A stretch of DNA of 64,000 nt from Kiloniellales bacterium (GTDB lineage: Bacteria > Pseudomonadota > Alphaproteobacteria > Kiloniellales > JAKSDN01), in NCBI GenBank assembly GCA_030064845.1, contig JASJEC010000016.1, positions 1 through 64,000 on the forward strand, given 5' to 3'. Below are positions 59,651 through 64,000 of this stretch, piece after piece. The translations under genes were made by a program, and so were the position numbers. Numbering within the stretch: the first letter of the stretch is position 1; every line of letters begins with the position of its first letter. The notes under the pieces were generated by a model. That model did not search any database, was not told the origin of the DNA, and saw only the letters and a program-made list of their open reading frames with translations.

Positions 59651-60022
59651 TCAGATGCAGTCGTGGTCCGACTTGGTGATGGCACGGACCAGGCGAAGGA
59701 AGTGCTGCTTCACGGACTCGTCGGGAATCGCGTCGATCTCTTTCGCCAGCTCGAGAGAACGCCGCGTGAGGGGGGCTTCGCCCTCCCTGCCCGCCTCGCT
59801 CTTGCCGCCGAGGCCCTCGAAGAAGTAGCTGACCGGCACCTCGAGGATCGAGCTGATGTCCCACAGGCGGCTGCCGCCGATTCGGTTGGCGCCGCTCTCG
59901 TACTTCTGGACCTGCTGGAAAGTCACGCCGAGCAGCTTGCCCAGGGCGCCCTGGCTGAGGCCTCTGGCAAGGCGCGCCTCCCGCAAACGGCGGCCGATGT
60001 GAATGTCCGTCTCACGAGGCAT
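59651..60022 (-). CDS. XRE-family helix-turn-helix regulator
   Basis: The 123-residue protein begins MPRETDIHIGRRLREARLA and has a Cro/C1-type HTH (about 10-65): LSQGALGKLLGVTFQQVQKYE and RIGGSRLWDISSILEVPVSYFFEGL, in overlapping parts. The tail is a short helical segment. This group of regulators is common in Alphaproteobacteria. The ATG at 60022 is the family start. The long upstream region has three related short repeats that could be its own operators. Confidence 0.88.
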   Translation of the reverse strand: MPRETDIHIGRRLREARLARGLSQGALGKLLGVTFQQVQKYESGANRIGGSRLWDISSILEVPVSYFFEGLGGKSEAGREGEAPLTRRSLELAKEIDAIPDESVKQHFLRLVRAITKSDHDCI

Positions 60023-60644
60023 TGTCTTGTATCCCCTATTTCTTGTTGCTGGGTTCTTGCCCGTAACTCTTGTTGTCGCTAAGCCACGCGACAGTGCCGG
60101 TTTCGATCGCCCGGCTTCGGTCACGCGTAACTTGGGCCGGCCCCGAATCGCTTTCCGCCAGATCCGTTCGCTGCGCCCCGCAAGGATGCGGCCCGCCGAA
60201 AACGCTGAACAGCAAGACCTCGTGAAACCCCCCGGCCTAGGTCACCCGTCGTCAAAAGGTTACCGATGTTCCTTTACCTCTCTTGTTGTCGTTCATCGAT
60301 GACCCCACAAATCTACAACGGGAGAGCAGATCGATTATTCCCGAATTACTCGAAGTTTTGAAACTAGAAATACACCCGGATCGCGCAAACCGCCGTCGCA
60401 GAAAGACATTTTCGGGAGTTTCATTTACTGTTTTCACTATGGACTAGACCAAATGTCGGGGATCTCTTCGGATTAGTTCGGAACACGGCCCCCTGGTGAC
60501 CGCGAATCCTTTAACCTTCTTTGAGTCTCAATAACCTACTGCGGTCATAAAATTAACTAGATTAAGCCGTCAGTTTCTCGCCGAATACGCGAAAAAAGAG
60601 CCACGTGGCACGCCTATCCGGTACAGCCGCCGTTCGAGGGGATC
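60023..60644. other. 622-bp AT-richer region upstream of XRE gene, with short repeats
   Basis: This is the longest gene-free stretch. Its right part (about 60290-60600) is clearly richer in A and T than the rest of the window. Three similar 11-mers lie in one orientation: TCTTGTTGCTG (60041-60051), TCTTGTTGTCG (60068-60078) and TCTTGTTGTCG (60281-60291). They may be operators for the XRE protein. A 61-codon minus-strand frame (60252-60437) has no good ribosome site or known motif and is not called. A small RNA is possible but not shown. Confidence 0.5.
60334..60362 (-). promoter_or_regulatory. Candidate promoter for XRE gene
   Basis: On the minus strand TTCAAA (60357-60362) and AATAAT (60334-60339) are 17 bp apart in the AT-rich zone. 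A transcript from here would have a leader of about 300 nt containing all three TCTTGTTG-type repeats. The -35 box is weak. Confidence 0.25.
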
Positions 60645-61121
60645 TCAGGGAGCGGCCGCCTGGCGGGCGATCCGGTCGAAAATGGCGTCGAGCTCTCCGG
60701 CCAGGTCGACCAGTGCCTGGCCGCCGTCGCGGTAGGGCGCGAAGACAGCCGAGGGCGTCTTGTAACTGAGGGTCGCCGTGCCGTCGTCGTTCTCGGTGAT
60801 GTAGAAGCGGATCGGCGCCTCGATCCCGGCCTGCACGCTGGCCTCGAGCATGCGCACGGCGAAGTCCGGCCGGTAGACCCCGACGACCATGTTGCCGGCG
60901 ATCGTCTTGTTCAGCTTCTTCTTCGCCCCGGTCGTCGCGCTGGCGCGGGTGACCAGACCCATCTTGTTCGCCTTGACCGCCTGGTCGAGCCGCTCAATCA
61001 GGCCTTGGTAACTGTGCGGCGTGGCCATCACGACCCAGCCCGGCAGCGCCTCGGGGGCGCCGAGCGCCGGGGAAGCCAGGAACAACAGGACGATCAAGCT
61101 CTTGCGGATCGTGCGGTGCAT
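60645..61121 (-). CDS. DUF302 domain protein, exported
   Basis: From the ATG at 61121 there is a signal peptide (TIRKSLIVLLFLASPALGA), then a DUF302 domain: HSYQGLIERLDQAVKANKMGLV in two parts, GAKKKLNKTIAGNMVVGVYRP and the closing YRDGGQALVDLAGELDAIFD. DUF302 proteins are small alpha/beta proteins of unclear role, some tied to metal or redox stress. The longer frame upstream is Arg/Pro-rich and is not included. Confidence 0.82.
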   Translation of the reverse strand: MHRTIRKSLIVLLFLASPALGAPEALPGWVVMATPHSYQGLIERLDQAVKANKMGLVTRASATTGAKKKLNKTIAGNMVVGVYRPDFAVRMLEASVQAGIEAPIRFYITENDDGTATLSYKTPSAVFAPYRDGGQALVDLAGELDAIFDRIARQAAAP

Positions 61122-61267
61122 GCCTCGCCTCCCTGTGTTGACGGCGCGGCGAGGATAGCCGAGGCCTCGAGACGATTCCACACCGGGGTGTCGAATCGGG
61201 GTATAACCGGGCTCCGGTTTCGGTGCCGCCAAGCCGGATCCGGCATCGAAATCAGGACCTTGGCTCC

Positions 61268-62650
61268 ATGAGAATGGCCGAGTCCGGGCGCCAGGCCCGG
61301 CACCAGCGCAGGCGCTCCTACGGATGGTTCACCGGACCCTTCGGCCGGGTCGTAGCGCGGCCCTGGTTCGACAGCTTCGCCTTCGGCGCCATCACCTACG
61401 GCCTGCTGCCGCTGTCCCGGGCCTGGGCCGCGGCGGCCGAAGCCCGCGGCTCGGTCGAGAGCTTCCTGGCGGCCCTGCCGGGCCGGACCCTGCCGCTGCC
61501 CCTGGTCCGCGGGGCGGTCGCCCGGATCGACCGCCGCCAGCGGATCTACGAGGCGGCGCAGCGGCGCTGGCAGGACCTGGCCTTCGCCCCCGAGGCGGTC
61601 ACGACCGAGGCGCTCTCGGCGGCCGAGGCAGAGCGGCGGCGGGCGGCGCACCGCTTCATGGCGGGGCGAGCCCTCTTTCTGCCGGTCATCGGGGCGCTGC
61701 CGCGGCTCCGTCTGGAAATTGCCCCGCCCTTGGCCGTAGAGGAGCGTCACGGCGCCCGCCTGGCATCCCCCGAGGCGGCCTTCCCGGCGCCCGCGCCAGC
61801 CGACGTGGCGGTCTCGCAGGTGGCCGAGGGGCCGAAGGGGCCGATGCGCTGGCTCCGCTTCCGCTCGCCCGTCCTGGGCGATACGGCCTGGGCCCGGATC
61901 GACGGCCCAGCGGGCCGGAGCGACGCCCCGACCGTGATCTCCCTCCACGGCATCACCATCGAGGCCGAGATGTGGCGCGGCCTGCTCGATCCCATGTCGC
62001 ACTGCCTGGGGACCCGACTCCGCGTGGTCCATCCCGAGGCGCCGTGGCACGGCCGGCGCCGGATCGACGGCTGGTACGGCGGCGAGCCCCTCCTCGGCCG
62101 GGGCCCCATGGGCCTGATCACCGGTTTCGAGGCGGCCCTGCAAGAGATCGCCGCGATGATCGCCTGGGCGCGCCGCCAGGGGGACGGCCCGGTCATCCTC
62201 GCCGGTGTCAGCCTGGGGGCGATAACCGCCCAGCTCTACGCCACGGCGGCCCGTTCCTGGCCGGCCGAGCTGGTGCCCGACGCCCTCTACTTGCTCGCGG
62301 TCAGCGGCGACGTCCAGCAGGTGGCGCTCGACGGCTGCCTCGCCCAGTCCCTCGACCTGCGCGCCGCGCTGGAGGCGACCGGCTGGGACGAGGAGCGGAT
62401 CGAGCCCTGGCTGCCCCTGATCCAGCCCACAGGGCCCCCGGCGCTGGACCCGGACCGCATTGTCATGCTGCTGGGCGAGAAGGACTGCGTCATGCCGATC
62501 GCCGGCGCCCACGCCCTGGCCCGGTCCTGGAAGCTGCCCGAGGAGAACCTGTTCCAGCGCCGCCAGGGGCACTTCTCCGTGGCGCTCGGCATGATGTTCG
62601 ACCCGGCGCCCTGGCGCCGGATCTTCGAGCGCCTGGGGATCGAGCCGTGA
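61268..62650 (+). CDS. Alpha/beta hydrolase-fold protein, large
   Basis: The 460-residue protein has a helical N-terminal part (1-170) with a hydrophobic [15 protein letters not shown] stretch, then an alpha/beta hydrolase domain: [29 protein letters not shown] and the nucleophile elbow AGVSLGAI (Ser315). Asp in [10 protein letters not shown] and His in [10 protein letters not shown] could complete the triad. The substrate is unknown; the fold resembles esterases and peptidases of the abhydrolase group. It precedes mnmA by 46 bp on the same strand. Confidence 0.75.
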   Translation: MRMAESGRQARHQRRRSYGWFTGPFGRVVARPWFDSFAFGAITYGLLPLSRAWAAAAEARGSVESFLAALPGRTLPLPLVRGAVARIDRRQRIYEAAQRRWQDLAFAPEAVTTEALSAAEAERRRAAHRFMAGRALFLPVIGALPRLRLEIAPPLAVEERHGARLASPEAAFPAPAPADVAVSQVAEGPKGPMRWLRFRSPVLGDTAWARIDGPAGRSDAPTVISLHGITIEAEMWRGLLDPMSHCLGTRLRVVHPEAPWHGRRRIDGWYGGEPLLGRGPMGLITGFEAALQEIAAMIAWARRQGDGPVILAGVSLGAITAQLYATAARSWPAELVPDALYLLAVSGDVQQVALDGCLAQSLDLRAALEATGWDEERIEPWLPLIQPTGPPALDPDRIVMLLGEKDCVMPIAGAHALARSWKLPEENLFQRRQGHFSVALGMMFDPAPWRRIFERLGIEP

Positions 62651-62696
62651 CCGGCTCCGCTTGCACCCGGGGTCGGCCCCCCTATATTGCACCGCC

Positions 62697-63827
62697 ATGA
62701 ACGCGCTCGGCATCGATAAGGATCCGGCCCGGACACGGGTCGTCGTGGCCATGTCCGGCGGCGTCGATTCCTCGGTCACCGCGGCCCTGCTCAAGGAGCA
62801 GGGCTTCGAGACCGTCGGCATCACGCTGCAGCTCTACGACCACGGCGCCGCCGTCGGCCGCAAGGGCGCCTGCTGCGCCGGCCAGGACATCTACGACGCC
62901 CGCCGCGTGGCCGAGCGCCTCGGCATGCCGCACTACGTGCTCGACTACGAATCCCGTTTCCGCCAGTCGGTCATGGAGGACTTCGCCGACAGCTACCTCG
63001 CCGGGCGGACGCCGATCCCCTGCGTGCGCTGCAACCAGACCGTCAAGTTCCGCGATCTCCTCGAGACGGCGCGGGAGCTCGACGCCGACGCGCTGGCGAC
63101 CGGGCACTACGTGCAGCGCCGGCAAGGAGCGGCCGGCGCCGAGCTGCACCGCGCGGTCGACCTGCAGCGCGACCAGAGCTACTTCCTCTTCGCGACCACC
63201 CAAGCGCAGCTCGACTTCCTGCGCTTCCCGCTGGGCGGCCTGCCCAAGCCGGAGACCCGGGCGCTCGCCGAGCGCTTCGGACTGCCGGTAGCTGACAAGC
63301 CCGACAGCCAGGACATCTGCTTCGTGCCCAACGGCTCCTACGCCCGCGTGGTCGAGAAGCTCCGGCCCGGGGCGGCCGATCCCGGCGAGATCGTCGACCT
63401 GGACGGCACGGTCCTGGGGCGCCACGACGGCATCATCGGCTTCACCATCGGCCAGCGCCGGGGCCTGGGCATCGGCGGCGTCGCCGACCCGCTCTACGTG
63501 TTGCGCCTCGAGCCCGAGACCCGGCGGGTCGTGGTCGGCCCGCGCGAGGCCCTGGCCTGCGAGCGGGTCCGGGTCGAAGAGCTCAACTGGCTGGACGCCG
63601 AGGCGCTTGCGGGTGAAACGGGCGAGGGCAGGGCGGTCACCGTCAAGCTGCGCTCGACCCAGGAACCGGCGCCCGCCCGGATCGTCGCCGACCGGGCGGG
63701 CGCCAAGATTCTGCTCGACGAACCGCAGTACGGCATCGCGCCGGGCCAGGCCGCCGTGGTCTACGACGGCACCCGGGTGCTGGGCGGCGGCTGGATCGCC
63801 GCCGCGGAGGGCCGCCTAGCCGCCTGA
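62697..63827 (+). CDS. mnmA: tRNA 2-thiouridylase MnmA
   Basis: MnmA thiolates U34 of tRNA for Glu, Gln and Lys using ATP and sulfur relayed from IscS. The PP-loop SGGVDSSV (20-27), the Cys pair Cys109 and Cys112 in [12 protein letters not shown], the second catalytic Cys in [16 protein letters not shown] and the [10 protein letters not shown] block are all present. The ATG at 62697 is used. The 376-residue length is normal. IscS, its sulfur donor, is encoded 4.3 kb upstream. Confidence 0.96.
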   Translation: MNALGIDKDPARTRVVVAMSGGVDSSVTAALLKEQGFETVGITLQLYDHGAAVGRKGACCAGQDIYDARRVAERLGMPHYVLDYESRFRQSVMEDFADSYLAGRTPIPCVRCNQTVKFRDLLETARELDADALATGHYVQRRQGAAGAELHRAVDLQRDQSYFLFATTQAQLDFLRFPLGGLPKPETRALAERFGLPVADKPDSQDICFVPNGSYARVVEKLRPGAADPGEIVDLDGTVLGRHDGIIGFTIGQRRGLGIGGVADPLYVLRLEPETRRVVVGPREALACERVRVEELNWLDAEALAGETGEGRAVTVKLRSTQEPAPARIVADRAGAKILLDEPQYGIAPGQAAVVYDGTRVLGGGWIAAAEGRLAA

Positions 63828-63874
63828 GCGCGCTTTCAGACCACCCAGCCCTTGCCCCGATAAGGAGACGCGTC

Positions 63875-64000
63875 ATGAGCCTGGATAGCCTGACCGAGGC
63901 CCTGCGCCAGCAGGCCGCGCTCAACCCGCCGCTCGGCTACAAGGTGAAGTTCGACCTGGGCGACGACGGCGTGATCTTCTGGGACGGCACCGGCACGAGC
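63875..64000 (+). CDS. SCP2 sterol-binding domain protein, 5' part (runs off window)
   Basis: An ATG preceded by AAGGAG (63863-63868) opens a frame that stays open to the end of the window (42 codons). YKVKFDLGDDGVIFWDG is typical of the first strands of SCP2-like lipid-binding domains, which are about 100 residues long. Only the N-terminal third is visible, so the call is provisional. Confidence 0.7.
   Translation, partial: MSLDSLTEALRQQAALNPPLGYKVKFDLGDDGVIFWDGTGTS

Noticed and set aside
60252-60437. 61-codon minus-strand frame with ATG in the AT-rich gap
   Set aside because: No convincing ribosome site, no hydrophobic span or motif, and it covers one of the putative operator repeats.
1-64000. 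tRNA, rRNA, CRISPR arrays, prophage or transposase genes
   Set aside because: I looked for T-loop-like GGTTCGAATCC patterns, regular repeats with spacers and integrase or transposase motifs, and found none that hold up by eye.

Overview
The window is GC-rich, tightly packed chromosomal DNA from an alphaproteobacterium, most likely a Rhodospirillales-type organism. This rests on gene content and order: NDUFA12, two MlaD-like proteins, a DUF2155 protein, aat, accC-accB-aroQ, a DsbA-like protein, an M48 protease, RNase E, a periplasmic amidase, PBP1A and prfB run in an order I associate with that order. The assignment comes from memory of gene families, not from a search. I see no rRNA, tRNA, CRISPR array, prophage or complete insertion sequence.

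Layout. 1-4.5 kb: the end of a lytic transglycosylase, a creatinase, a peroxiredoxin-like/2-oxoglutarate oxygenase fusion and an OmpA-like protein. 4.5-9.1 kb: a DUF6352-like gene diverges from an envelope operon (NDUFA12, two MCE/MlaD proteins, a methyltransferase, a small protein, DUF2155), whose end overlaps aat on the opposite strand. 9.3-13.9 kb (minus strand): accC-accB-aroQ, dsbA-like and an M48 protease. 13.9-25.7 kb: a gamma-glutamyltransferase-like lipoprotein without the usual nucleophile, an aminotransferase, rne with a long leader, amidase, PBP1A, prfB with a programmed +1 frameshift, and a membrane protein. 25.7-31.2 kb: a DMT exporter and DUF455 ferritin-like protein diverge from a cysteine-dioxygenase-like / four-domain rhodanese / GNAT operon, followed by DUF4399 and bcp. 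31.4-37.7 kb: a beta-hydroxyacid dehydrogenase, an enolase-superfamily enzyme, an Fe-S photolyase, an alcohol dehydrogenase and an M24-fold protein whose metal ligands look lost. 37.7-45.6 kb: glnE, a giant AsmA/YhdP-like protein and tyrS.

45.8-52.7 kb is the most accessory-looking part: an Asp/Glu-racemase-like enzyme diverges from a ThDP-dependent enzyme, a DadA-like FAD dehydrogenase and a complete TRAP transporter. Together they suggest uptake and stepwise breakdown of an unidentified chiral amino or 2-oxo acid. 52.7-54.5 kb holds an unknown lipoprotein and an alpha/beta hydrolase. 54.6-59.6 kb is a sulfur/Fe-S operon (cysE, iscR, two cysteine desulfurases, a 2Fe-2S ferredoxin, tenA) behind one clear promoter with a palindromic operator, but with no iscU, hscA/B or suf genes. 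The right end has an XRE regulator with a long AT-richer upstream region, a DUF302 protein, an alpha/beta hydrolase, mnmA (which would use IscS sulfur) and the start of an SCP2-type protein.

Non-coding structure includes three related TAGAGC-ended hairpin elements (two side by side at 45.7-45.85 kb, one at 59.55 kb), an inverted pair of GAGCCTGTC palindromes at 32.4-32.5 kb, and a UUCG hairpin between the TRAP binding-protein and permease genes.
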